Shown here piece by piece: positions 8,450-17,506 of a stretch of 64,000 bases of DNA (its first letter is position 1; each line of letters begins with the position of its first letter). A program made the position numbers and the translations under genes. Source of the stretch: Staphylococcus equorum (GTDB lineage: Bacteria > Bacillota > Bacilli > Staphylococcales > Staphylococcaceae); assembly GCF_029531845.1 (NCBI RefSeq), contig NZ_JAMBPV010000002.1:248001-312000 (forward strand), read 5' to 3'. Below the pieces are notes generated by a model. It ran no database searches. It was given only the letters and a program-made list of their open reading frames with translations, and was not told the origin of the DNA.

Positions 8450-9187
8450 TTATTTACCATGTTCTGCAAGTTGGCGCATCACTTTTACTTCGTGAGGGGT
8501 TAAGACCCTGCCCTCACCTGCGTTAAGCCCTTTAAGGTTAAGCGGCCCAACTTCAATACGTTGTAATTTTGTAACTTCGTGACCAAAGTGTTCAAACATG
8601 CGGCGGACTTGTCGATTGCGTCCTTCTGTAATTGTAATTTCAACAAGCGTTGAATTTTTATCTTTATCTTGGTTCTTTACTTTTACAGTAGCTGGTTGTG
8701 TATGACCATCTTCTAGTTCGACACCATATTCTAAAGCTTTAACTTCTTCACGCATTAAATAGCCTTTTAATTTAACAACATATTTTTTCTTAATTTTATA
8801 ACTCGGATGTGTCATTAAATTAGTGAATTCGCCGTCGTTAGTTAATAAAAGTAAACCTGACGTATCATAGTCTAAACGACCCACTGGATAAATTCTTGTT
8901 TTAATTTGTTTAAAGTAATCTGTAACCACTTTTCTACCTCTATCGTCAGATACACTAGTGATAACTTGTGCTGGTTTATAAAATAAAATATATAGTTTGT
9001 CTTGTTGTTCTAATTTAATACCCTCAACTTCAATCGTATCCGAAGGTTTAACTTTTGTACCTAACTCTGTTACAACTGAGCCATTGACTAAAACTTTGCC
9101 CTCTGTAATTAATGTTTCTGCTTTTCTACGTGACGTGTGACCGCTGTTTGCAATTCGTTTTTGTAATCTTTCTGTCTCTTTATTCAT
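8450..9187 (-). CDS. rluB: 23S rRNA pseudouridine(2605) synthase RluB
   Basis: RsuA-family enzyme that isomerises a uridine in the peptidyl-transferase region of 23S rRNA. 245 aa: N-terminal S4 RNA-binding domain ([20 protein letters not shown]) and catalytic [17 protein letters not shown] with the nucleophilic Asp of RLDYDT. Its start overlaps the scpB 3' end by 8 nt, giving the scpA-scpB-rluB order usual in Bacillales. Confidence 0.94.
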   Translation of the reverse strand: MNKETERLQKRIANSGHTSRRKAETLITEGKVLVNGSVVTELGTKVKPSDTIEVEGIKLEQQDKLYILFYKPAQVITSVSDDRGRKVVTDYFKQIKTRIYPVGRLDYDTSGLLLLTNDGEFTNLMTHPSYKIKKKYVVKLKGYLMREEVKALEYGVELEDGHTQPATVKVKNQDKDKNSTLVEITITEGRNRQVRRMFEHFGHEVTKLQRIEVGPLNLKGLNAGEGRVLTPHEVKVMRQLAEHGK

Positions 9188-9728
9188 TATTTTCTCCTTT
9201 TTGATTTACTAAATTACTGAAGAAAGCTTCTATTTCTTCATCTTCCTCATCAGTGGTTGGTAAATCATCTAAATGTTCAATGCCAAATACGTTTAAAAAT
9301 AGTTCAGTGGTATATAATTGTTGACTTCTGGAATCCGCTTCGTCTTTAGCTTCTATTAGCCCTCGAGCAATTAAGGTTTTAACAGCGCCGTCAGAATTTA
9401 TACCTCTAATCATCTCGATATCGCTTCGTGATAAAGGTTGATTGTAGGCTATAATAGATAATGATTCCATTGCCGCCTGAGATAATTTCATTTTTGATTT
9501 TTGTTCTATTAACTTTTCAATATAATTTGCTGCATCTTTTTTTGTCGTAAGTACATAAGTTTGACCAAAGTGTTGAATTTCTAAGCCATCTGATGTGTAT
9601 TCAGAAACAAGTAACGACAATTGTGTTTGGTCAATCTCTAAAATTTCGAGTAATTGTTTTTCATCTAAACCTTCGTCACCTGCTGTATAAAGTAATGCTT
9701 CTAGTATACCTTTATCGTTCAATGCCAT
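9180..9728 (-). CDS. scpB: Segregation and condensation protein B
   Basis: 182-aa winged-helix kite protein that dimerises and binds ScpA in the Smc-ScpAB condensin. Conserved [29 protein letters not shown] is spread over residues ~80-110, and the family's [14 protein letters not shown] start is present. Overlaps scpA by 17 nt and rluB by 8 nt. Confidence 0.94.
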   Translation of the reverse strand: MALNDKGILEALLYTAGDEGLDEKQLLEILEIDQTQLSLLVSEYTSDGLEIQHFGQTYVLTTKKDAANYIEKLIEQKSKMKLSQAAMESLSIIAYNQPLSRSDIEMIRGINSDGAVKTLIARGLIEAKDEADSRSQQLYTTELFLNVFGIEHLDDLPTTDEEDEEIEAFFSNLVNQKGENNE

Positions 9729-10446
9729 AGTTTACCCCTCTTATAATATTGATATCGTCGAAATTTTTGAGTTGTTCTATATTTACAATGCCTGATTTAG
9801 ACATTTCAAGTATTGCTAGAAAATGTGTGACTACCATTTCAACAGGTTCTGTAAAATTAAACAAACTGAAAAAATTAAACGAATCATGTTGTTGTAAACG
9901 CGCATTAACTTGAGAAGTTGCTTGTTGAATCGTAAATGTTTCTTTACGGATATCTACAGTTTTAGGCGTGTTGAATTCAACGCGATTTTTAACTTTTTGA
10001 TAAGCGATGATTAATTCTGTTAAATCAATTGTATTATTTGAATCCCAAGTTTCATTAGATTCTAGGTGTGTTAAGTCGGTTGGGTGCTTTGAAAAATAAT
10101 AAGCACGTTCAGATTTCTTTTCATTTAAAATCTCAGTATATTCTTTATAATTTTGATATTCAATTAATCGTCCCACTAAATCTTCACGTGGATCTTCTTC
10201 TAATTCGTCGACTTCTTCTGATTGAGGTAACAGCATTTTACTTTTAATCATAAGCAGTTCAGATGCCATAACCAAATATTCACTAGCAACATTAATCTCT
10301 AATTGATTCATCGCATGTATATATTGCATATATTGTTCTGTTAATTCTTTCATGGGAATATCATAAATATCAATTTCAATTTTTTGAATGAGATGCAATA
10401 ATAAATCTAAGGGTCCATTAAAAGCATCTAGTTTTACTTCGTACAT
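9712..10446 (-). CDS. scpA: Segregation and condensation protein A (kleisin)
   Basis: Kleisin subunit of Smc-ScpAB, needed for chromosome compaction and segregation. 244 aa from ATG 10446 (SD GAGGTAG, 7-nt spacing); the in-frame extension to 10485 is rejected because the family begins [20 protein letters not shown], as here. C-terminal winged helix ends [13 protein letters not shown]. The N-terminal domain would bind the Smc neck and the C-terminal domain the Smc head. Confidence 0.95.
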   Translation of the reverse strand: MYEVKLDAFNGPLDLLLHLIQKIEIDIYDIPMKELTEQYMQYIHAMNQLEINVASEYLVMASELLMIKSKMLLPQSEEVDELEEDPREDLVGRLIEYQNYKEYTEILNEKKSERAYYFSKHPTDLTHLESNETWDSNNTIDLTELIIAYQKVKNRVEFNTPKTVDIRKETFTIQQATSQVNARLQQHDSFNFFSLFNFTEPVEMVVTHFLAILEMSKSGIVNIEQLKNFDDINIIRGVNYGIER

Positions 10447-10539
10447 ATTATCTACCTCATATAGCAAGTTAAGTGCGTATTTCACTAAAATATTATAGCA
10501 TGTTTAATGAAAACATTTAAATTTGGAGCGGTTTTAATT

Positions 10540-11043
10540 ATGGAAAATGCATTACAAGATTTTTATTATCAATTTCATACGAATCAGCATTACTTTTTGT
10601 GTCACGACATTTTAGAAGAAGCTTGGAAAGAAAACCCACAATTTAGTAAGGACGATGCGATTGTAAGTTTGATTTTGTTAGCAACAGGCTGCTATCATTA
10701 TCGCAGACATAATCATGTTGGCGCTTTACGATCTTTTAAAAAAGCGTTAAACGTTATAGAAAAAAGTGAACAATCCATCGATTTAGGTATCTATACAGAT
10801 GAATATAAAAAAATTATTATAGAATTAATTCAGTCTGTGGGTAATGCTAATCAATTTGTGCCAATTCAATTACCAATAACAAAAGAGATGGAATATGACA
10901 TTTTCAAAAAATATCCTGATTTTGTCAGAACACCACATATGATAGAAGATAGTTATATTGTAAATCATCACTTAGAAAGAGATCGTTCAGAAGTTGACAA
11001 AGCGCGACAACAAGCACTCGATATACGCCGTGCTAAGAAATAA
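10540..11043 (+). CDS. DUF309 family protein
   Basis: 167-aa cytosolic protein of the DUF309 family, function unknown. The family signature is the HDILEEAWK segment (residues ~19-27) and the following helical CYHYRRHNHVGALRSFKKAL. ATG 10540 is used because GGAGCGG lies upstream of it; the ORF extends 33 nt further without an SD. Divergent from scpA, convergent with xerD. In Firmicutes it commonly sits beside scpAB, but no mechanism is known to me. Confidence 0.85.
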   Translation: MENALQDFYYQFHTNQHYFLCHDILEEAWKENPQFSKDDAIVSLILLATGCYHYRRHNHVGALRSFKKALNVIEKSEQSIDLGIYTDEYKKIIIELIQSVGNANQFVPIQLPITKEMEYDIFKKYPDFVRTPHMIEDSYIVNHHLERDRSEVDKARQQALDIRRAKK

Positions 11044-11099
11044 TTAGCTTAAGTTAAATGAATAAAACAATTCATAATAAAATGACAGCGCAAACAAAA

Positions 11100-11141
11100 A
11101 AACACAAGCTAGCTATTCAACGAATAAACTGGTTTGTGTTT
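11100..11141 (-). terminator. xerD terminator overlapping its stop codon
   Basis: AAACACAA / TTGTGTTT stem with an inner TATTC/GAATA hairpin; the minus strand continues into TTTTTTTG. It lies between the convergent DUF309 gene and xerD. Confidence 0.55.
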
Positions 11142-12027
11142 ATGCACGTGGATGAAATTCATTATACATTTTACGAATTTGTGATTTTGAGACATGTGTG
11201 TAAAGTTGTGTCGTCGAAATATCAGAATGACCTAACATTTCTTGTACAGCACGTAAATCAGCACCATTTTCAAGTAAATGTGTAGCAAACGAATGTCTTA
11301 ATGTATGTGGCGTCAAAGTCTTATTGATGTTCGCTTTTACACCATTCTGTTTAATCATCTTCCAAATAGCTTGTCTTGATAAAGGTTTGCCATGCATATT
11401 TAAAAATAACACATTTGTCACAGTACGCTTCAATAATTGAGGGCGTGTTGTATCTAAATATGTATTTAAATATTCTATTACAGCGTCACCTAATGGGATA
11501 ATGCGTTCTTTGTTCCCTTTACCAAACACTTTGACGAAGCCCATGATTAAATTGACATCTTCTAGCTCAATGTGTATAAGTTCAGAAACGCGCATACCTG
11601 TAGCATATAATAGTTCTAACATCGTACGATCTCTATAGCCGTTAATTTTTGATAAGTTCGGAGTCTCAAGCAAAGCAAGTACTTCATCTATTTCTAAGAC
11701 ATCCGGTAATTTTCTATCATATTTTGGTGTTTCGATTAATACAGTCGGATCTTTTGCAGCATATTTCTCTCGTAATGCGAATTGATGAAAACTGCGTACT
11801 GTAGATATGAAACGTGCCAATGATTTTGCGGAAGCACCTTCATCGTGTAAATAACCAAGACATTGATGGATGAGTTGTCTATCTACAAAGTCTATATGAC
11901 CTATTTTTTGTTCTTCTAAAAATGTGGCGTATTTTTTTAAATCTCTTCTATAAGCGCCAATTGTATTCGAACTCAACCCTTTTTCTAGTTGGATAAATTT
12001 CAAATATTCTTCAATTATAGTATCCAA
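11140..12027 (-). CDS. xerD: Site-specific tyrosine recombinase XerD
   Basis: Acts with XerC at dif to resolve chromosome dimers. 295 aa from TTG 12027, 5 nt after AGAGGTGG; the in-frame GTG at 12036 lies within the SD. Catalytic set visible: Arg in ATGMRVSEL, Lys in GKGNKERIIPL, HTLRHSFATH (His-x-x-Arg), the second His in LGHSDISTT, and Tyr in TQLYTHV. Length equals the S. aureus protein as recalled. It precedes no mobile-element gene, so it is the housekeeping enzyme and not a phage integrase. Confidence 0.95.
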   Translation of the reverse strand: MDTIIEEYLKFIQLEKGLSSNTIGAYRRDLKKYATFLEEQKIGHIDFVDRQLIHQCLGYLHDEGASAKSLARFISTVRSFHQFALREKYAAKDPTVLIETPKYDRKLPDVLEIDEVLALLETPNLSKINGYRDRTMLELLYATGMRVSELIHIELEDVNLIMGFVKVFGKGNKERIIPLGDAVIEYLNTYLDTTRPQLLKRTVTNVLFLNMHGKPLSRQAIWKMIKQNGVKANINKTLTPHTLRHSFATHLLENGADLRAVQEMLGHSDISTTQLYTHVSKSQIRKMYNEFHPRA

Positions 12028-12068
12028 TGGTACCACCTCTATTTATAAAATAGTGTATGATGTTGAGC

Positions 12069-12515
12069 TTATTTACCTTGAGCTTGGCAATCCGAGCATA
12101 CACCATGGAATGTTAAGCGATGGTCTGAAATTCTAAAGTTAAAATCTTGCTCTACTTTTTCTTCCACTTGAGGCAATAGATCTTCTTCGATTTCCTCTAC
12201 TTTACCGCATTCCATACAAACAAGGTGATGGTGGAAATGCTTAGCGCCTTCTTTACGTAAATCAAAACGGGCAACACCATCACCAAAATTAATTTTATCG
12301 ACAACTTTCAATTCTGCTAATAATTCTAGCGTACGATAAACAGTCGCAAGTCCTATTTCAGGTGCTTTATCTTTAACTTTTAAATAAACGTCTTCAGCAC
12401 TTAAATGATCTTTCTCATTTTCAATTAAAACTCTTAACGTTGCTTCGCGCTGCGGAGTTAATTTATAAGATGATTGTTGTAATTGTTGCTTCACGCGATT
12501 TAATCGTTCTTCCAC
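12069..12515 (-). CDS. fur: Ferric uptake regulator Fur
   Basis: Fe(II)-dependent repressor of iron-uptake genes, 148 aa. N-terminal winged helix (YKLTPQREATLRVL), regulatory metal site (FHHHLVCMECG) and the structural Zn site with CMECG and CSDCQ. GTG 12515 follows GGGGAGTGAGG. A PerR-box-like sequence overlaps the leader, so peroxide control of fur, known in S. aureus, is likely here too. Confidence 0.93.
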   Translation of the reverse strand: MEERLNRVKQQLQQSSYKLTPQREATLRVLIENEKDHLSAEDVYLKVKDKAPEIGLATVYRTLELLAELKVVDKINFGDGVARFDLRKEGAKHFHHHLVCMECGKVEEIEEDLLPQVEEKVEQDFNFRISDHRLTFHGVCSDCQAQGK

Positions 12516-12531
12516 GGAAGCCTCACTCCCC

Positions 12532-12546
12532 TACTAATAATTATAA
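12532..12546 (-). promoter_or_regulatory. PerR-box-like operator upstream of fur
   Basis: Minus strand TTATAATTATTAGTA matches the PerR/Fur-family 7-1-7 consensus TTATAATTATTATAA at 13 of 15 positions and lies 17 nt upstream of the fur start codon. Confidence 0.6.
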
Positions 12547-12620
12547 TCATTTCAATTTACATAATGATTTATATATATAAAATACCAATAATTGATAAAA
12601 TACGCAAGTGTGTAGGCGTG

Positions 12621-13163
12621 TTATTTGGAATGATTATAATTAAGTAATAGATATTGTAAAGCAATAATCGTTTTAGCATCTTCAATTTCTTGGTTTTGGA
12701 GCATAGATGTTATTTCTTCAATATCATAAGTTTCGATTTCAATAAATTCATCATCATCTAAATTCATTTCACCTATTTTAAGGTCTTTGGCAAGATAAAT
12801 AGAAATTTTTTCATTAGAGAAGCCTGGAGACCCATACATTTCAGTAATCAATTCTAAATCTTCAGCGATATAGCCTGTTTCTTCTTCTAATTCTCTTTTT
12901 GCTGCTGACTCTCTTTCTTCATTTATCTCTAATTTTCCAGCTGGTATTTCTAATAATGTTTTTTCTGCTGGTTTGCGAAACTGTCTGACGAGAATAACTT
13001 GGTTATCTAGATTGATTGCGCATACGGCAACTGCCCCGTTATGGAAGACCAATTCACGTTTTGACGTTTGACCATCGGGTAATTCTATATCATGGACTTC
13101 TAAATCAATAATTGCGCCTTTGTAAATGGACTCTTTATGTAATGTTTTCTCGAATAGTTTCAT
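12621..13163 (-). CDS. nudF: Nudix hydrolase, probable ADP-ribose pyrophosphatase
   Basis: Hydrolyses ADP-ribose to AMP and ribose-5-phosphate (family inference). 180 aa; Nudix box spans GKLEINEERESAAKRELEEE plus TGYI (Gx5Ex7REUxEExGU fits). ATG 13163 with AAAGGAACG upstream is preferred over the in-frame GTG at 13172. Also present is the YGSPGFSNE segment typical of ADP-ribose Nudix enzymes. Confidence 0.9.
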   Translation of the reverse strand: MKLFEKTLHKESIYKGAIIDLEVHDIELPDGQTSKRELVFHNGAVAVCAINLDNQVILVRQFRKPAEKTLLEIPAGKLEINEERESAAKRELEEETGYIAEDLELITEMYGSPGFSNEKISIYLAKDLKIGEMNLDDDEFIEIETYDIEEITSMLQNQEIEDAKTIIALQYLLLNYNHSK

Positions 13164-13380
13164 TATAATCACGTTCCTTTTATTTGAATTAGGTTATTGT
13201 TAAGATTAACACGATAGTGTTTCAGGGAATAGCCAAAGTGATAAAAGCAATATTTATTAAAATCTAAGTGACACTATTTTATTTATATCTAAAGTTTACG
13301 CAACGCATAAAAGTAATTCATAACGACTTACGTTGTCACGTCTATGCCCTATCATCAAGTGTATCGAAAGGAGAAACGAC

Positions 13381-14295
13381 ATGCAAAAAAATATTTTAAA
13401 AAGTGGTATTGAAGTCTCAGAATTAGGTTTAGGCTGTATGAGTTTAGGTACTGATTATGAAAAAGCAGAACCTATTATAGAGCGTGCCATTGAACAAGGC
13501 ATCACCTATTTTGACACGGCTGATATTTATGATAAAGGTGTAAACGAAGATATTGTAGGAAAAGCCTTGAAAAAATATCAAAATCGAGACGATATTGTTA
13601 TTGGTACAAAAGTAGGTAATCATTTAGCTGATGACGGCACTTCATTTTGGGATCCTTCTAAAAAACATATCAAAGCTGCTGTAAAAGACTCCTTACAAAG
13701 ACTAGGATTAAATCACTTAGATTTATATCAATTACATGGCGGCACGATTGAGGATCCATTAGATGAAACAATTAGCGCATTTGATGAATTAAAAAAAGAA
13801 GGCATTGTTCGTGCGTATGGTATATCTTCAATTCGACCTAATGTCATTGATTATTATTTAAAACACAGCGATATCGAAACATTAATGTCGCAATTTAACT
13901 TAATTGATAATAGACTAGAAGTATTATTAGATGATGTGCATGCTAAAAATGTTAAAGTACTTGCGCGTGGGCCTGTTTTCAAAGGCTTGTTAACTACTAA
14001 TAGTAATCAAGCGTTAGATTCTAAATTTGCAGAAGGTATATTTGAGTATACTTACCAAGAATTAGGTGAAACGATAGCCTCTATTAAAGAAATTGAAAAT
14101 AATTTAACTGGTTTAACATTTAACTATCTCACGTCACATGATGCTCTAGGTTCTATAATTATGGGTGCTAGCAGTGTTGACCAATTAGATGAAAATGTGA
14201 AGAATTACGAATTATCAAAAGAAATTAGTTTAGAGAAACTAAAAGCGGCACGTAATCGTGTAAAGAATCTTGAATATACACAACATGTAAAATAA
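13381..14295 (+). CDS. Aldo/keto reductase
   Basis: NADPH-dependent oxidoreductase of the AKR superfamily, 304 aa. Features: LGLGCMSLG near the N-terminus, catalytic Asp and Tyr in FDTADIYDKG, Lys in IGTKVG, and QLHG. ATG 13381 has AAAGGAG 7 nt upstream; the longer ORF start at 13333 lacks an SD. Substrate cannot be told from sequence. Monocistronic, with its own terminator. Confidence 0.88.
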   Translation: MQKNILKSGIEVSELGLGCMSLGTDYEKAEPIIERAIEQGITYFDTADIYDKGVNEDIVGKALKKYQNRDDIVIGTKVGNHLADDGTSFWDPSKKHIKAAVKDSLQRLGLNHLDLYQLHGGTIEDPLDETISAFDELKKEGIVRAYGISSIRPNVIDYYLKHSDIETLMSQFNLIDNRLEVLLDDVHAKNVKVLARGPVFKGLLTTNSNQALDSKFAEGIFEYTYQELGETIASIKEIENNLTGLTFNYLTSHDALGSIIMGASSVDQLDENVKNYELSKEISLEKLKAARNRVKNLEYTQHVK

Positions 14296-14314
14296 TAAAT
14301 CATACCATTAAATA

Positions 14315-14392
14315 AAGAGTTAGTTTGGTACTTATGAAAGTAGATGTCATGTGCATCATCTATTACCATTTAAGTTCAACTAACTCTTTTTT
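14315..14392. terminator. Bidirectional terminator between AKR and SDR genes
   Basis: AAGAGTTAGTT / AACTAACTCTT closes a longer structure with inner pairs GGTA/TACC and TAGATG/CATCTA; TTTTTT follows on the plus strand. Serves the two convergent genes. Confidence 0.75.
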
Positions 14393-14437
14393 ATATTGCA
14401 ATTTAATTTTAATAAAAGATAAAGATAATAGTAGTAA

Positions 14438-15196
14438 TTAAGCTTTGTTTTTAAAAAATATCGTGAAATGTTTTTCAATAAAACGTGGTGCAAGTTGATA
14501 AATCTTTAACATAAAATGCATCCATTTAGGTTCATTGATTTCTGTTTTGTTCGTAAGCATCCCTTTTACGACTTGCTGTGCTAATTTATCTGAATCTAAC
14601 ATAATACTTTTATATTTTTGTGCAAATGCTAACGATGGATCTGCTTTTTCATGAAATGGTGTAGCAATGGGGCCAGTATTTACAGTTAGGACATGATAGT
14701 TAGGTCTTTCAATGCGAAGTGCATTCAAGACTTGGTTAAAAGCAGATTTGCTTGCCCCGTAATGTGCAGCATAAGCTTGTGTTAAAAAAGCAGACTGGCT
14801 GCCAATACCCACGATAGATGGATGAGTACTTAGAAATGGTTGTATTGTAGTCAAAAGTATATTGAAGTTCATTATATTTAAAGTATATGTTTCTAACATT
14901 TCATCAATACTATGTTGCTCTATTGATTTAAAATAACCTAACCCAGATGAATAAATTAAACCATCGATTGATTGGTCTTGAAAATGATGTTTAAGCTTTA
15001 GAATTTGAGCTTGTGATTGTAAATCGCATTGTATGATAGACAAATGTTCTGTACCATACTGCGCTATAATATCATCTAATTTTTGTGGGTTACGTACGAT
15101 TACTGTCACAAACACCCGTTTCTTTAATAGTATCTTTAATATTGCTTTACCTAAACCACTCGTTCCTCCAGTTAAAATATAATGTTTGCCAATCAT
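14438..15196 (-). CDS. Short-chain dehydrogenase/reductase
   Basis: 252-aa NAD(P)-dependent SDR. Cofactor motif TGGTSGLGKA (residues ~10-19), NNAG-equivalent IYSSGLGY, catalytic Ser in GIGSQSAF and the Tyr-x3-Lys pair as YGASKSAF. ATG 15196 is chosen over GTG 15205, which would sit 2 nt from AAAGGG. Substrate unknown. Divergent from proC. Confidence 0.87.
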   Translation of the reverse strand: MIGKHYILTGGTSGLGKAILKILLKKRVFVTVIVRNPQKLDDIIAQYGTEHLSIIQCDLQSQAQILKLKHHFQDQSIDGLIYSSGLGYFKSIEQHSIDEMLETYTLNIMNFNILLTTIQPFLSTHPSIVGIGSQSAFLTQAYAAHYGASKSAFNQVLNALRIERPNYHVLTVNTGPIATPFHEKADPSLAFAQKYKSIMLDSDKLAQQVVKGMLTNKTEINEPKWMHFMLKIYQLAPRFIEKHFTIFFKNKA

Positions 15197-15338
15197 AATT
15201 ATCACTACCCTTTGTCAATGTACAGTTAGTATAATTGAAATGGTTATGATATGTCATGTATATAATATAAATATTAGTTATATTATAAATCTATGTTAGT
15301 ATAGAAACATAAAAACTAAGAGGAAGTGAAATATTCAC

Positions 15339-16154
15339 ATGAAACTAGTATTTTATGGTGCTGGTAACATGGCTCATGCCATTTTTACAGGTATCGTTAA
15401 TTCAAAAGTGATTGATTCTAACAATATTTATTTAACAAATCGTTCTAACGAAGTTGCACTTAAAGATTATGCAGAAAAATTAGGTGTGAATTATAGTTAT
15501 GATGATGAAGCATTATTAAAAGATGCTGATTATGTATTTTTAGGTACAAAACCTTATGATTTTGATGTATTATCTGAGCGTATTAGACCTAACGTAACAG
15601 AAAATAATAAATTCATTTCTATTATGGCTGGTTTACCAATAAGCTATATTCGCGAAAAAATTGGTGCTGATAATCCAATTGCTCGTATTATGCCAAATAC
15701 AAATGCCCATGTAGGTCATTCTGTAACGGGCATCAGTTTTTCTAATAATTTTGGACCAAAATCTAAAGAAGAAGTTGATGATTTAATCAATGCATTTGGT
15801 TCAGCAATAGAAGTTTCTGAAGATAACTTGCATCAAGTTACTGCAATTACAGGAAGCGGTCCAGCTTTTTTATATCATGTATTCGAACAATATGTGACAG
15901 CAGGCACGCAACTAGGTTTAGAGAAATCGCAAGTCGAAGAATCTATCCGTAATTTAATTATAGGCACAAGTAAAATGATTGAACGATCTGAATTGAGTAT
16001 GGAGCAATTGAGAAAAAATATAACTTCTAAAGGTGGCACTACCCAAGCGGGATTAAATGCTTTATCAGAGCATGATATCGAGGGCATATTCGAAGATTGT
16101 TTACGTGCTGCTGTTAATAGAAGTATTGAATTATCAAGTCGAGACGACGATTAG
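15339..16154 (+). CDS. proC: Pyrroline-5-carboxylate reductase
   Basis: Last step of proline synthesis: reduces pyrroline-5-carboxylate with NAD(P)H. 271 aa; N-terminal Rossmann motif FYGAGNMAHAI, and the family signature ITGSGPAFLYH with KGGTTQAGL near the C-terminus. ATG 15339 follows GAGGAAGTG. Monocistronic with a strong terminator. Confidence 0.95.
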   Translation: MKLVFYGAGNMAHAIFTGIVNSKVIDSNNIYLTNRSNEVALKDYAEKLGVNYSYDDEALLKDADYVFLGTKPYDFDVLSERIRPNVTENNKFISIMAGLPISYIREKIGADNPIARIMPNTNAHVGHSVTGISFSNNFGPKSKEEVDDLINAFGSAIEVSEDNLHQVTAITGSGPAFLYHVFEQYVTAGTQLGLEKSQVEESIRNLIIGTSKMIERSELSMEQLRKNITSKGGTTQAGLNALSEHDIEGIFEDCLRAAVNRSIELSSRDDD

Positions 16155-16205
16155 TTAAATTAAAGTTAGATATCAATGCTATTTTAACTCACTTATAACT
16201 ATAAA

Positions 16206-16251
16206 AAATAACATCAATTCATTGCATTTTGCTAATGAATTGATGTTATTT
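16206..16251. terminator. proC terminator
   Basis: Perfect 18-bp stem AAATAACATCAATTCATT / AATGAATTGATGTTATTT, then TTAATTT. Confidence 0.85.
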
Positions 16252-16361
16252 TAATTTCACAATATTTTAACCTTTTATGTTGCGAATTTTGCCGCAGAAA
16301 GCGTGAACAAAATATGAAGGAACATATAATCTACCTAAATTAAAGATATTGTTGACAGATT

Positions 16362-16398
16362 GAAAGCGCAAGTTCCTAAATTAAGAACTTACGCTTTC
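16362..16398. repeat. Inverted repeat downstream of rnz
   Basis: GAAAGCGCAAGTTC / GAACTTACGCTTTC with one mismatch, 38 nt beyond the rnz stop. No clear U-run, so either an imperfect terminator or a 3'-end stabiliser. Confidence 0.5.
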
Positions 16399-16435
16399 GT
16401 TATATATCTACATTACTATTTTGGATTAGCTGTAA

Positions 16436-17356
16436 CTAAAATGACCATGAATCAAAATCATTAACAAACATGAATGGTGGGGTTGTGTCTCGAGACTTTA
16501 ATGATTGACTAATCGTTTCCACTTCTTCTTTTGTATAGCGATTACTTATGTGTGTAATTAAACTATATTCAACTTGAGCTTCATCAATTAACTCAAACAC
16601 ATCGTCAATATGACTGTGGTGATAATTGTTTGCTAACATTTTATCGCCTTCTATATAAGTACTTTCATGTACCATTACTGTTGCATCTTGAGCTATTAAC
16701 AATTCATTTTTACAAGGCATCGTGTCGCCAAATATAGCGATAACAGGACCTTTAACAGCATCGCCTTTAAATTGATTAGAATCATAAATTAACCCATTAT
16801 GTTCAAAAGTTTCATTAATTTTAATATCTTGATACTTAGGCCCAGGTTCCAAACCAATTTCCTTTAAAGCTTGAACATCAATTTTACCCGGTGTATAAGG
16901 CGCTTCAATTCGATAGCCATAAGATGTAATGCCATGATTTAATAGATGTGCACTCACATTAAACCCATCGTGATGATAGTTTAATTGATCTTCAATTTCT
17001 ATGTATGTGATTGGATAATTTAATCTGGATTCGGATAATTGTAATGCTGTCTCTATAAATTGTTGAATACCCTTTGGTCCAACTACTGTGAGTGGCTTAC
17101 CTTCTCCACCTTGAAATGAACGACTCGTTAATAGTCCGGGCAAACCAAATATATGGTCCCCATGCATATGCGTAATGAAAATATGATCAACTTTACCCAA
17201 TTTGATTGAATGATGCAATATTTGATGTTGCGTCCCTTCGCCCACATCAAATAACCAAATATTATTTGAGTAAGGTTCTAAATTTAATGCAATTGCTTGG
17301 GTGTTTCTTTCTTTGGTTGGTAGACCTGCACTCGTGCCAAAAAATGTGATTTCCAT
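16436..17356 (-). CDS. rnz: Ribonuclease Z (tRNA 3' endonuclease)
   Basis: Removes 3' trailers from tRNA precursors lacking encoded CCA. 306 aa metallo-beta-lactamase fold: [15 protein letters not shown] holds HxHxDH, followed by [14 protein letters not shown] and the late HSHIDD. Length matches the short-form RNase Z. Start [11 protein letters not shown] is preceded by GAGGAGGC. Divergent from zwf. Confidence 0.95.
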   Translation of the reverse strand: MEITFFGTSAGLPTKERNTQAIALNLEPYSNNIWLFDVGEGTQHQILHHSIKLGKVDHIFITHMHGDHIFGLPGLLTSRSFQGGEGKPLTVVGPKGIQQFIETALQLSESRLNYPITYIEIEDQLNYHHDGFNVSAHLLNHGITSYGYRIEAPYTPGKIDVQALKEIGLEPGPKYQDIKINETFEHNGLIYDSNQFKGDAVKGPVIAIFGDTMPCKNELLIAQDATVMVHESTYIEGDKMLANNYHHSHIDDVFELIDEAQVEYSLITHISNRYTKEEVETISQSLKSRDTTPPFMFVNDFDSWSF

Positions 17357-17506
17357 GCATATGCCTCCTCTTCTTGTTCACATTTTATCACATAAAAGAA
17401 TAAAAAATATATTAAAATTAAATACTTCCGAGCAAATTTGTATGAACAATACTGAATATTGGTCTATAATAAATAGAGATTTATAAAAAGAATTGAGGTT
17501 TTGATC

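Noticed and set aside
11058..11285. 75-aa plus-strand ORF at the xerD 3' end
   Set aside because: It lies opposite xerD, has no SD or family match, and is explained as antisense shadow.
11140..12027. XerD as a phage or ICE integrase
   Set aside because: Sequence and neighbours are those of the chromosomal dif recombinase, with no att-like repeats or cargo nearby.
16362..16398. Inverted repeat after rnz as a terminator
   Set aside because: No U-run follows on either strand; listed as an inverted repeat instead.
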